This document shows, piece after piece, positions 1-9,604 of a DNA stretch of 64,000 bases (position 1 is the stretch's first letter; each line of letters starts with the position of its first letter). The translations under genes were made by a program, and so were the position numbers. This DNA comes from Streptomyces hyaluromycini (GTDB lineage Bacteria; Actinomycetota; Actinomycetes; Streptomycetales; Streptomycetaceae). The notes beneath the pieces are model-generated. The model did not search any database. It was not told where the DNA came from and worked only from the letters and a program-made list of their open reading frames with translations. The stretch covers positions 352,835 to 416,834 of the forward strand of contig NZ_BCFL01000021.1 in the NCBI RefSeq assembly GCF_002217755.1, in the 5' to 3' direction.

Positions 1-516
1 CCCCATCGCGGCACACTCGCGACCACCGCCTGCATGGAGACATTGCAGGTGGGCTATCTGCATGCCGTCGCGGCGGCGGCCGGCTGCTCGCTGTCGCAGC
101 CATTCCCGGACAACGGCATCGACTGGCACGTCAGCCACGGCTCGCCCGGTCACACCGTCGATGACGAGGTGACGATAAAGGTGCAGCTCAAGTGCACCTA
201 CCAGATCGCACCGAACCCGCCGGGACGTTTCTTCTCCTTCACGCTGGACAACGACCACCTGCGCAAGCTCGCCCGCACACCGGTGTCGGTGCACAAGATC
301 CTGGTGGTGATGCTGGTACCGCGCTCCCAGGACGACTGGTTGCGCGCCAGCCACGATCGGCTCGATCTGCGCCACTGCTGCTACTGGGTCAACCTGGCAG
401 GGCATCCGATCACCGGCCGGAACCGGACCACCGTGCGGATTCCGACCTCGCGCATCTTCGACGACCGGGCGCTCTGCGAGATCATGACGCGGGTCGGGAC
501 GGGAGGACGACCATGA
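1..516 (+). CDS. DUF4365-like protein, 5' end outside window
   Basis: The reading frame is open from base 1 with no stop before 516, so the gene almost certainly starts upstream; the first internal ATG is at 34. The visible protein (about 171 codons) contains a short acidic motif (GIDWHV) followed by a beta-strand pair ending in VQLK. That arrangement resembles DUF4365, which I recall being grouped with PD-(D/E)XK nuclease-like folds. No signal peptide or membrane segment is visible. Its stop codon overlaps the next start (ATGA at 513-516), so the two genes are translationally coupled. Biochemical function is unknown; the nuclease-like assignment is inference from fold similarity. Confidence 0.7.
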   Translation, partial: PHRGTLATTACMETLQVGYLHAVAAAAGCSLSQPFPDNGIDWHVSHGSPGHTVDDEVTIKVQLKCTYQIAPNPPGRFFSFTLDNDHLRKLARTPVSVHKILVVMLVPRSQDDWLRASHDRLDLRHCCYWVNLAGHPITGRNRTTVRIPTSRIFDDRALCEIMTRVGTGGRP

Positions 517-1739
517 GGCACCGTCCGTACGAGGAGCAGCTGCGGGAAGTCCGGCCGCATCCGGTGGACCCCCACTGGAACCATCCTCCCGAGCCCACCG
601 AGGTCGACCCCGCGGTGCTCGGCGCCCTGCTGCGCCGGCACGGCTGGCAGCGGCGCGGGGGAGCCCCGGGGCGCTACGGCCGCTGGACCCCACCAGGGCC
701 GGGCAATACCGGTACCAGCCTGCTGGTACCCGAGAGCCGCGCCTTCCCGGACAGTGACGATCTGCTCGGGGAGGCGCTCACGGCTCTCATGCGCAGCGGT
801 ACGCCCGCCGCGCGCGAGGTGCTGGTCGGGCTCGCCGTACCCAGCGACGAGATCCGCTGGTGGCGTGATGTGCCGAGCGGGCCGGCGGACGCCGCGTCCT
901 GGACGGTCGAGGAGCAGTTGCGCACCGCCGCCCGGCAGACCCTGCTGGCAGGCGCGCTCGCCACACGCGCGCGTGCCGGTTACTACGGCGCCCGGCACCG
1001 GCGCCCGGCCGCCGCCATGCTGGAGTCCGTCCTCGTCGGCTCGGCGGACAGCGGGCGCGGCCTGACCGCCTTCGTGCCCGTCGGCACCGGCCGGCCCCTC
1101 GCCGTACGCCTGCACCAGGCCCTGTACGCCGCCCGTGAGGCCATCGACTACCAGCGGGCCACCGGCGGCATGGACGCCTTCGACGGCGCCGTCGAGGCCG
1201 GTGTGAGCCGGGAACTGACCGACGCCCTCGTCACCCTCGTGCGCGGCACGGAAGGCGCCCGCATCTCCGTCGAGTGGGCGCCGGGCGCCGGGGTCCCCGA
1301 CGACTGCGCGGCCACCACCGAGCCGGTCGAGTTCTCGCCCGGCGACCTGCCCGTGCTGCGCGAGGCCGGCGCCCGCTACCTGCGCGACGAACCCTCCGTC
1401 GCGGTCCGGGTCACCGGCACCGTGGTCCGGATGCGCCGCTCCGAGCCGCGCGGCGAGGGCGCGGTACGGCTGCGGGTGATCGCCGGGGCCGAGGTGCCGT
1501 ACGTCAGGGTCACCCTCGACGAGGAGGACTACCGGATCGCCGGGCAGGCCCACCTCGTCGGTCTCCCGGTGCGGGTGCACGGGCGGCTGGAGAGCCGGGG
1601 CGGCTTCCGGCGGCTGTCCGGCGCCTACGGGGTCGCGCCGGTCCAGGTGGAGGAGGCCGAGCGGGACCGGCTGATGAAGTCGCTCCAGGAGAACCTCGAC
1701 TTCTTCGAGGAGGCGTGCACCGGGGACGACTGCGACTGA
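513..1739 (+). CDS. Hypothetical protein, 408 aa, coupled to DUF4365 gene
   Basis: I do not recognise this family. The start is the ATG at 513, which overlaps the upstream stop; a longer reading to 192 would overrun the upstream gene. The protein is soluble, rich in Arg, Glu and Ala, with no signal peptide or membrane span. Roughly residues 290-385 form a run of short beta strands (VRVTGTVVRM, VRLRVIAGA, VRVHGRLESR) that could be an OB-like nucleic-acid or ligand-binding barrel. The C terminus is acidic. Its tight coupling to the DUF4365 gene suggests that the two products act together. No function is claimed. Confidence 0.75.
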   Translation: MRHRPYEEQLREVRPHPVDPHWNHPPEPTEVDPAVLGALLRRHGWQRRGGAPGRYGRWTPPGPGNTGTSLLVPESRAFPDSDDLLGEALTALMRSGTPAAREVLVGLAVPSDEIRWWRDVPSGPADAASWTVEEQLRTAARQTLLAGALATRARAGYYGARHRRPAAAMLESVLVGSADSGRGLTAFVPVGTGRPLAVRLHQALYAAREAIDYQRATGGMDAFDGAVEAGVSRELTDALVTLVRGTEGARISVEWAPGAGVPDDCAATTEPVEFSPGDLPVLREAGARYLRDEPSVAVRVTGTVVRMRRSEPRGEGAVRLRVIAGAEVPYVRVTLDEEDYRIAGQAHLVGLPVRVHGRLESRGGFRRLSGAYGVAPVQVEEAERDRLMKSLQENLDFFEEACTGDDCD

Positions 1740-1785
1740 CCGGGGACTGTCGGTAACCGTTTCGCGGACGGAGGCCAGGGGTCGG

Positions 1786-1791
1786 TACGAT
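1786..1791 (+). promoter_or_regulatory. Candidate -10 box for thrS
   Basis: TACGAT fits the streptomycete TANNNT -10 pattern, and transcription would start near 1798, giving a leader of about 50 nt. No clear -35 is visible. The leader is too short for a T-box. Confidence 0.35.
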
Positions 1792-1849
1792 CCCCTATTG
1801 CGCGCGCTCCTGGTATGGCGCCGCATCCACCTTCAGTCAGGAGAGACCG

Positions 1850-3826
<1,977 letters not shown>

Positions 3827-3916
3827 CGGGTCCCCGCTGACGCGGGGGTGATCCGAAGATTCGCAAGGCCCGGACGCACAAGGTGCCCTGCTCCCCGCCA
3901 CTGCGGGGGTTTCAGG
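3827..3916. repeat. Two type I-E CRISPR-like repeat units, 61 bp apart
   Basis: Two 29-bp units (3827-3855 and 3888-3916) flank a 32-bp intervening segment. Both contain TCCCCGC, four variable bases and GCGGGGGT at identical positions, so 15 of the central 19 positions match. The first unit ends in GTGATCCG, similar in design to 29-nt type I-E repeats with a CCCCGC/GCGGGG stem and a terminal CCG. The second unit diverges at its 3' end, as terminal repeats often do. No cas genes are present. The units also form GC hairpins just after thrS, so a plain terminator origin is possible. Confidence 0.4.
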
Positions 3917-4583
3917 CCCCCGGGGAATCCCCCGGGGGCCTTCTCTCGTCCTCGTTCAGCGCGAACCGCTGCAGCATCCAGGACGAGAACGACCCGGTGA
4001 CCGTGCCCAGCAGTGCCAGACCGCAGGCCATGAGCCCCGCGGCGATGAACCGCCCCAGGGTGGTCACCGGGACGTAGTCGCCGTAACCGACCGTGGAGAG
4101 GGTCGAGCAGGTCCACCAGAGGGAGTCGCCGAAGGTGCGGATGTTGGCGTTCGGGGCCGAGCGTTCGGCCTGGTAGACGGCGAGGGCGCCGGAGAAGCCG
4201 AGCAGTGAGATCGACAGCGCCGAGTAGGCCGCCACGCGCGCGTGCAGCGCCAGCCGGGGCTCCCCGCGCCGGCGCTGGATCGACTCGTAGGTCCGCACGA
4301 CCTGCACCGGCCGCAGCAGTGGCAGCACCAGGACGACCGTGTCCAGCCAGTGCCGCCGTACGAACCGCGGGCCCTCGCCGCTGAGCCGCCAGCGCACCGC
4401 GTAGTCGACGGCGAACATCGCCCAGGCCGTGTACATCAGCGACAGGAACAAGGCGTGCGCGGCCTTCGGCATCCCGGGCGCCAGCACGTGCGCCGCGTAC
4501 GAGCCGAGGAAGACCAGCGACGCGATGCCCAGCGTCAGGTCGGTCCTGCGGTCCCAGCGGTTCAGCCGGCTGTCGTCGTCCAT
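3912..4583 (-). CDS. Voltage-gated-type potassium channel protein
   Basis: Predicted inner-membrane K+ channel subunit of 223 residues from the preferred start at 4583; an upstream ATG at 4664 would add 27 atypical residues and overlap the divergent HIT gene. Hydrophobic segments lie at about residues 15-36, 43-64, 80-95, 117-137 and 176-200. Positive charges around residues 91-110 resemble a voltage-sensor S4. The selectivity filter TVGYGD is at 164-169, after a pore helix (SLWWTCSTLS). The tail is short and polar with no RCK domain. It is convergent with thrS, and the 3' end overlaps GC hairpins. Physiological role is unknown. Confidence 0.88.
   Translation of the reverse strand: MDDDSRLNRWDRRTDLTLGIASLVFLGSYAAHVLAPGMPKAAHALFLSLMYTAWAMFAVDYAVRWRLSGEGPRFVRRHWLDTVVLVLPLLRPVQVVRTYESIQRRRGEPRLALHARVAAYSALSISLLGFSGALAVYQAERSAPNANIRTFGDSLWWTCSTLSTVGYGDYVPVTTLGRFIAAGLMACGLALLGTVTGSFSSWMLQRFALNEDERRPPGDSPGA
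3915..3940 (+). terminator. Hairpin terminator after thrS
   Basis: An 11-bp perfect GC stem (3915-3925 with 3930-3940) around an AATC loop is followed by a pyrimidine-rich TTCTCTC tract. It overlaps the last codons of the convergent channel gene. Confidence 0.6.
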
Positions 4584-4649
4584 CCGCCCAGCTTCGCCGC
4601 CGATCGCTTTGCCCTGGCCCCGGCGACACGCCGCGAACGGGCGAAGCCA

Positions 4650-4655
4650 TATGCT
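4650..4655 (+). promoter_or_regulatory. -10 box predicting a leaderless HIT mRNA
   Basis: TATGCT ends 7 nt before the ATG at 4663 and there is no ribosome-binding site before that ATG, so transcription probably starts at or next to the start codon. Confidence 0.5.
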
Positions 4656-4662
4656 GCGTAGC

Positions 4663-5214
4663 ATGACGAGTGAGCCCGAGCAGCAGATCGGAGTGGGGAC
4701 GCAGGACGCGTTCCAGCGCCTGTGGACACCCCACCGGATGGCCTACATCCAGGGTGAGAACAAGCCGACCGGTCCGGGGGCCGACGACGGCTGTCCCTTC
4801 TGCTCGATCCCGGCCAAGTCCGACGAGGACGGGCTGATCGTCCGGCGCGGCGAGCACGTCTACGCGGTGCTCAATCTCTACCCGTACAACGGCGGCCACC
4901 TGATGACGGTCCCGTACCGCCATGTTGCCGACTACACGGACCTGACCGGCCCGGAGACGGTCGAACTGGCCGAGCTGACCAAGCAGGCGATGACCGCGCT
5001 GCGCACGGCGTCCGGCGCCCACGGCTTCAACATCGGCATGAACCAGGGTTCCGTGGCGGGCGCCGGCATCGCGGCCCACCTGCACCAGCACATCGTCCCG
5101 CGCTGGGGCGGCGACACGAACTTCATGCCCGTGGTGGGCCACACCCGGGTACTGCCGCAGCTGCTGGCGGACACGCGGAAGATGCTGGCCGAGGCCTGGC
5201 CGACGTCACATTGA
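4663..5214 (+). CDS. HIT domain nucleotide hydrolase/transferase
   Basis: A 183-residue histidine-triad protein, likely acting on dinucleotide or nucleoside-phosphate substrates, as in the Ap4A phosphorylase-like branch of the family. The triad is seen as HLHQHIVPRW, and the upstream strand YPYNGGHLMTVPYRH is typical. A CPFC motif near residue 45 may bind zinc, as in related actinobacterial proteins. The chosen start is supported by a -10 box placed for leaderless transcription. In-frame codons back to 4429 overlap the divergent channel gene and are not used. Its position before PIM lipid genes matches the order I recall in other streptomycetes. The exact substrate is unknown. Confidence 0.93.
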   Translation: MTSEPEQQIGVGTQDAFQRLWTPHRMAYIQGENKPTGPGADDGCPFCSIPAKSDEDGLIVRRGEHVYAVLNLYPYNGGHLMTVPYRHVADYTDLTGPETVELAELTKQAMTALRTASGAHGFNIGMNQGSVAGAGIAAHLHQHIVPRWGGDTNFMPVVGHTRVLPQLLADTRKMLAEAWPTSH

Positions 5215-5310
5215 GCAGCCCGTCCGGCGATTGAGGACGAGGCCGTCCAGGCCGAAGCGGGGGTCCGGGGGCGGCAGCCCCCAGGGGCTGGTGCCCGCCC
5301 CGCCCACTTC
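5215..5310. repeat. Intergenic element resembling a common Streptomyces dispersed repeat
   Basis: The segment starts with CCCGTCCGGCGATTGAGGAC and continues into GGGGGTCCGGGGGCGGCAGC, followed by a GGGGGC/GCCCCC hairpin. I recall near-identical stretches in many Streptomyces intergenic regions. It sits between two convergent gene ends, where it could act as a bidirectional terminator. Confidence 0.5.
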
Positions 5311-5328
5311 GGCCGAACCGCCGGAGGC

Positions 5329-6972
5329 TCACGCGTCGTACGTGTCGGCCTTCTTCGGTGAGGCCTCCTGGACCGACCCGCTGAGCGCTCCCGCCCGCGC
5401 GTTGAACTTGTCCATGTTGACGTCGTGCTCCTTGAGCACGGTGAACGCGGCCCGGTGCACCGCCCGGAGCACCGGTGTGGCCGCGCGCAGCGCGTCGTCC
5501 GCCATGAAGCGGTGCTTCCACGGCTGGTCGGCCCAGGCGTGCCGGAGGCCGAACGGCTCGGGCAGGCCTATGGAACCGCCGAGCCACTTCAGCAGCGGCG
5601 GATACCAGCTGATCATCGCCCGCGCGGCCAGCCGGACCACCTCGTCCGGGGTGACCAGGGGCAGCTTGACGGTCCGGGTCTCCCAGAACCGGACGGTCTT
5701 GGCGACCGTCTTGGTGGGCGCCTCGGGCTTGCCGCTGAAGAAGCCGTTGACCGGGCCGAGGGCGTGTCCGGTGACCTCGATCCGCAGGGTCTCCTTCAGC
5801 ACGGTCACGGTGGCCATCATCGTGATGATCAGGCCGCCGTCCCACAGGTACGGCCACTGCACGCCCAGGTAGTGGCGTTCGCCCTTGTCGAAGTGGTTGC
5901 TGTTGCAGATCCGCTCGACGTCGGCGGGTCCCACCTTGTAGTCGGTCCCCTCGGGCCTGGACACGGCCTTGGCGCCCTCTCCGACATGGGTGACGATCCA
6001 GTGCTTGACCTGCGGTTCCGGGAAGCCGCCGGTCTTCAGGTGCTGCCGGTGCAGCACGCTCAGCTCCTTCTCGATCTCCCGGACGACCGTCCAGGCGCGG
6101 AACTCGTGGATGCCCTTGACCGGATCGAGCGGGACCAGCTCCTCCGCGAGGTGCCAGGAGCCCCAGCGGGTGCCCATGCCGAGTATGCCCTTGGGGCCGG
6201 CGTAGAAGACCGAGTTGGACTGCTGCTCGGCGCTGAGCCGGGCCAGCGACTGGCGCAGCTGCTCGGCCGCGGCCTGGTCGGGGCTGGTCGGCACCGCCTC
6301 GGGGACCTTCGCGCCGACGCTGCCGCCGGACAGCAGGCCGTCCCAGGCCTCGCGCAGGTCCCTCGCGGTGCGCTCGCAGAGCCGCTTGGCCAGGTACCAG
6401 CCGGCGACGGGGAGGACGATGCAGCCGCGTGCGTACCATCCCCAGAAGCCGTTGAGCGGCATCCGGATCAGGAAGATCACCGCGACGACGCCGACGGCGG
6501 CCAGCAGGGCGCTGCCGAGCCCGGAGACCCGCTTGTTGTCGGCCTTCAGCATGGTCGCCCGGAGCTGGAAGACCAGCAGCCAGACCAGCAGCCCCGGCAG
6601 GAACAGCACGCCGCACAGGAACATGACGGCGGTCAGCCGCTGGTCGCGTTCCTTGCGGATGCGGTTGGCCGCGAGGCAGTGCTCCACGACCACCTGCGGT
6701 TCGCTGCCGAAGGACTGGATGAGCGGCTTGCGGCCGACGCCCAGCATGCGGTCGATGACCGCCTGGGAGTAGGCCTCACCGAAGTTGGGCCGGAATATCT
6801 TCGCCCACTTGCGGCCCTCGCTGACCGTGGACTGGTGCCACTCGTTGTCGGCCTTCTTGATCTCCTCCATCGGTGTGTCCCGGTAGGCCGCCGAGGCCAG
6901 GGCGTAGGTCGGTGCCTGCGCCTCGCCGCCCGGCCTGGGCACCTGTGGCCCGAAGAAGTCCTCGAAGCTCAT
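5329..6972 (-). CDS. Large membrane protein of unknown function
   Basis: I do not recognise a named family. The preferred start at 6972 (sequence beginning MSFEDFFGPQ) gives 547 residues; a longer reading to 7032 adds 20 unconvincing residues. About 112 soluble residues are followed by three hydrophobic segments (roughly 113-137, 150-171 and 176-197). Then comes a cytoplasmic or external domain of about 350 residues rich in Trp and Glu, including a stretch of beta strands and WYPPLLKWLGG near the C terminus. The gene lies downstream of the EF-G2-type gene on the same strand with about 150 bp between. No catalytic motif was found. Confidence 0.8.
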   Translation of the reverse strand: MSFEDFFGPQVPRPGGEAQAPTYALASAAYRDTPMEEIKKADNEWHQSTVSEGRKWAKIFRPNFGEAYSQAVIDRMLGVGRKPLIQSFGSEPQVVVEHCLAANRIRKERDQRLTAVMFLCGVLFLPGLLVWLLVFQLRATMLKADNKRVSGLGSALLAAVGVVAVIFLIRMPLNGFWGWYARGCIVLPVAGWYLAKRLCERTARDLREAWDGLLSGGSVGAKVPEAVPTSPDQAAAEQLRQSLARLSAEQQSNSVFYAGPKGILGMGTRWGSWHLAEELVPLDPVKGIHEFRAWTVVREIEKELSVLHRQHLKTGGFPEPQVKHWIVTHVGEGAKAVSRPEGTDYKVGPADVERICNSNHFDKGERHYLGVQWPYLWDGGLIITMMATVTVLKETLRIEVTGHALGPVNGFFSGKPEAPTKTVAKTVRFWETRTVKLPLVTPDEVVRLAARAMISWYPPLLKWLGGSIGLPEPFGLRHAWADQPWKHRFMADDALRAATPVLRAVHRAAFTVLKEHDVNMDKFNARAGALSGSVQEASPKKADTYDA

Positions 6973-7125
6973 TCCCGCCCCCACTTGCCGCCGTCCCGCT
7001 TCTGCGGCCTTCCCGACTTCCGTACTCCGCACACCTGTTGATCAAGTACTCAGAGTATCCCCAGCCACTGACAGGCGTTCGGCGGACGGCCGAAGCCGCC
7101 CGCCGAACACTCCCTGTGACCCCAA

Positions 7126-9324
7126 TCAGGAGGCGTCGTCGGCCTGTTCGCGAATCTTCTCGGCGATCTGCGGCGGCATCGGCTCGTGGCGCGCGTAGGA
7201 GCGGCTGAACCGGGCCGTGCCGTGCGAGAGGGAGCGCAGGTCGACCGCGTACCGCCCGATCTCGAACTCCGGTACCTCGGCCTTGACGAGGGTGCGTCCG
7301 CCGCTGGTCTGCTCGGTGCCGAGCACCCGGCCGCGCCGCCCGGACAGGTCGCTCATCACCGCGCCCACGTAGTCGTCGCCGACCAGCACGGACACCTCGG
7401 CCACCGGTTCCAGGAGATGGATCTTCGCGTCCGCCGCGGCTTCCCGCAGGGCCAGCGCGCCCGCCGTCTGGAAGGCGGCGTCGGAGGAGTCCACCGAGTG
7501 CGCCTTGCCGTCGAGCAGCGTGACCCGCACGTCCACCAGCTGGTAGCCGGCGGCGACGCCCTTGACGGCCTGGGCCCTGATGCCCTTCTCGACCGACGGG
7601 ATGAACTGCCGGGGCACCGCGCCGCCGACCACCTTGTCGACGAACTCGATGCCGGAGCCGCCGGGCAGGGGTTCCACCTCGATCTCGCAGATCGCGAACT
7701 GCCCGTGCCCGCCGGACTGCTTGACGTGCCGGCCGCGCCCGGCGGACTTGCCGGCGAACGTCTCCCGGAGGGACACCTTGTGCGGTACGACGTCGACCTG
7801 GACGCCGTACCGGCTGCGCAGCCGCTCCAGGGCGACGTCCGCGTGCGCCTCCCCGAGGCACCACAGCACCACCTGGTGGGTGTCCTGGTTCTGTTCGAGC
7901 CGCATGGTCGGGTCCTCGGCGACAAGGCGGGACAGGCCCTGGGAGAGCTTGTCCTCGTCCGCCTTGCTGTGCGCCTCGATGGCGAGCGGCAGCAGCGGGT
8001 CGGGCATCTCCCACGGCTCCATGAGCAGCGGGTCGTCCTTGCCGGAGAGGGTGTCCCCGGTCTCGGCGCGGCCGAGTTTCGCCACGCACGCGAGGTCACC
8101 GGCGATGACGTGCGTGACCGGCCGCTGCTGTTTGCCGAACGGCGTGGACAGGGCGCCGATCTTCTCATCGACGTCGTGGTCCTCGTGGCCGCGGTCGGCG
8201 AGCCCGTGACCGGAGACATGGACCGTCTCGTCGGGGTGCAGGGTGCCGGAGAACACCCGGACCAGCGAGACGCGGCCGACGTACGGGTCGGAGGCGGTCT
8301 TCACCACCTCGGCGACCAGCGGTCCGCCGGTGTCGCACGGCTTGATGTCGCGCGGGGTGCCGTCGATGGTGATGACTCCGGGCGTGGGGTGCTCGAACGG
8401 CGTCGGGAAGCCGCCGGTGACCAGTTCCAGGAGCTCGACCGTGCCGAGGCCCTGGCGGGCGCCGTCGACGGCCGGGGCGGCGGCCAGGACGGGGAAGAAG
8501 GCCCCGCGTGCCACGGCCCGCTCCAGGTCCTCGACCAGCGTCTTGAGGTCGATCTGCTCGCCGCCCAGATAGCGGTCCATGAGGGTCTCGTCCTCGCTCT
8601 CCGAGATGATCCCCTCGATGAGCCGGTTGCGGGCGTCCTCGATGCCCGGCAGCTGGTCGGGCCCTGGCTCGGACTCCTTGCGCTCCCCGGTGGAGTAGTC
8701 GAACAGCTTCTGCGTGAGCAGCCCGACAAGACCGGTCACGGGCGCGTGCCCGTCCGGACCCTGCGACCCGTACAGCGGCAGGTAGAGGGGGAGCACGGCG
8801 TCGGGGTCGTCGGCGCCGAACGCCTCGGCGCACACCCGGGTCATCTCCGTGAAGTCCGCGCGGGCGGCCTCCAGGTGTGTGACGACGATCGCCCGGGGCA
8901 TCCCGACGGCCGCGCACTCCTCCCACACCATCCGGGTCGAGCCGTCCACCCCGTCCGAGGCCGAGACGACGAAGAGGGCCGCGTCCGCGGCGCGCAGACC
9001 GGCCCTCAGCTCTCCGACGAAGTCGGCGTATCCCGGGGTGTCCAGGATGTTGATCTTGAATCCGTTCCATTCGACCGGTACCAGCGACAGCTGTACGGAG
9101 CGCTGCTGCCGGTGCTCGATGTCGTCGTAGTCCGAGACGGTTCCGCCGTCCTCCACCCGGCCCGCCCGGTTCACCGCTCCCGCGGTCAGCGCGAGAGCCT
9201 CCACCAATGTGGTCTTGCCCGATCCGGAGTGGCCGACCAGCACCACATTCCGTACAGACGCGGGGTGGTCGGCCGCCATTGCCCTGCCGGCGGCTCCGGG
9301 GTGTTCCTTGACCTTGTCGCCCAT
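7126..9324 (-). CDS. Elongation factor G-like protein (EF-G2 type)
   Basis: A 732-residue translational-GTPase-family protein related to actinobacterial EF-G2/FusA2 rather than to the canonical elongation factor encoded with the ribosomal protein genes. The P-loop GHSGSGKT (31-38) and the G3 motif DTPG (95-98) are intact. The G4 motif, normally NKxD and responsible for guanine specificity, reads THLE (149-152). EF-G domains II-V follow, including GRGRHVKQSGGHGQF and a C-terminal domain with RGRVLG. The ATG is preceded by a strong GGGAGG. For the mycobacterial EF-G2 I recall a lack of ribosome-dependent GTPase activity, so a regulatory role is plausible here. Family certain, activity uncertain. 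Confidence 0.93.
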   Translation of the reverse strand: MGDKVKEHPGAAGRAMAADHPASVRNVVLVGHSGSGKTTLVEALALTAGAVNRAGRVEDGGTVSDYDDIEHRQQRSVQLSLVPVEWNGFKINILDTPGYADFVGELRAGLRAADAALFVVSASDGVDGSTRMVWEECAAVGMPRAIVVTHLEAARADFTEMTRVCAEAFGADDPDAVLPLYLPLYGSQGPDGHAPVTGLVGLLTQKLFDYSTGERKESEPGPDQLPGIEDARNRLIEGIISESEDETLMDRYLGGEQIDLKTLVEDLERAVARGAFFPVLAAAPAVDGARQGLGTVELLELVTGGFPTPFEHPTPGVITIDGTPRDIKPCDTGGPLVAEVVKTASDPYVGRVSLVRVFSGTLHPDETVHVSGHGLADRGHEDHDVDEKIGALSTPFGKQQRPVTHVIAGDLACVAKLGRAETGDTLSGKDDPLLMEPWEMPDPLLPLAIEAHSKADEDKLSQGLSRLVAEDPTMRLEQNQDTHQVVLWCLGEAHADVALERLRSRYGVQVDVVPHKVSLRETFAGKSAGRGRHVKQSGGHGQFAICEIEVEPLPGGSGIEFVDKVVGGAVPRQFIPSVEKGIRAQAVKGVAAGYQLVDVRVTLLDGKAHSVDSSDAAFQTAGALALREAAADAKIHLLEPVAEVSVLVGDDYVGAVMSDLSGRRGRVLGTEQTSGGRTLVKAEVPEFEIGRYAVDLRSLSHGTARFSRSYARHEPMPPQIAEKIREQADDAS

Positions 9325-9542
9325 GGTTTTGCCTCCCGTGCACGGTGAGGTCTCTGTGGGCGCGGGCGAGCATGGCGGGCCGCGTGCGGTGGCGGCTCCG
9401 ATGACGCCCGCGGTTATTCGAGCTTTCCACTCCCGTCACGGTGCGTCCATACGAAGGACGTGATCGTGCCCGCGGGACCCTTCCGGCGCGGCGGCCGGAC
9501 CCGACTGAGAGTGCCCACCCGTCGCACACACGCGCGCGTGAC

Positions 9543-9548
9543 TACGAT
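9543..9548 (+). promoter_or_regulatory. Candidate -10 box for the PIM lipid operon
   Basis: TACGAT lies in the 280-bp divergent region between the EF-G2-type gene and the lipid operon. Transcription would start near 9555, giving a leader of about 50 nt. No convincing -35 was found. Confidence 0.35.
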
Positions 9549-9604
9549 GGGCCAGCCGGGGTGGCCAGCAGGGGCCGCACGGCGCAACGACCGTCGGGAA
9601 GGCC

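Noticed and set aside
1740..1849. T-box leader before thrS
   Set aside because: The region is only about 110 bp and has no T-box sequence or specifier stem.
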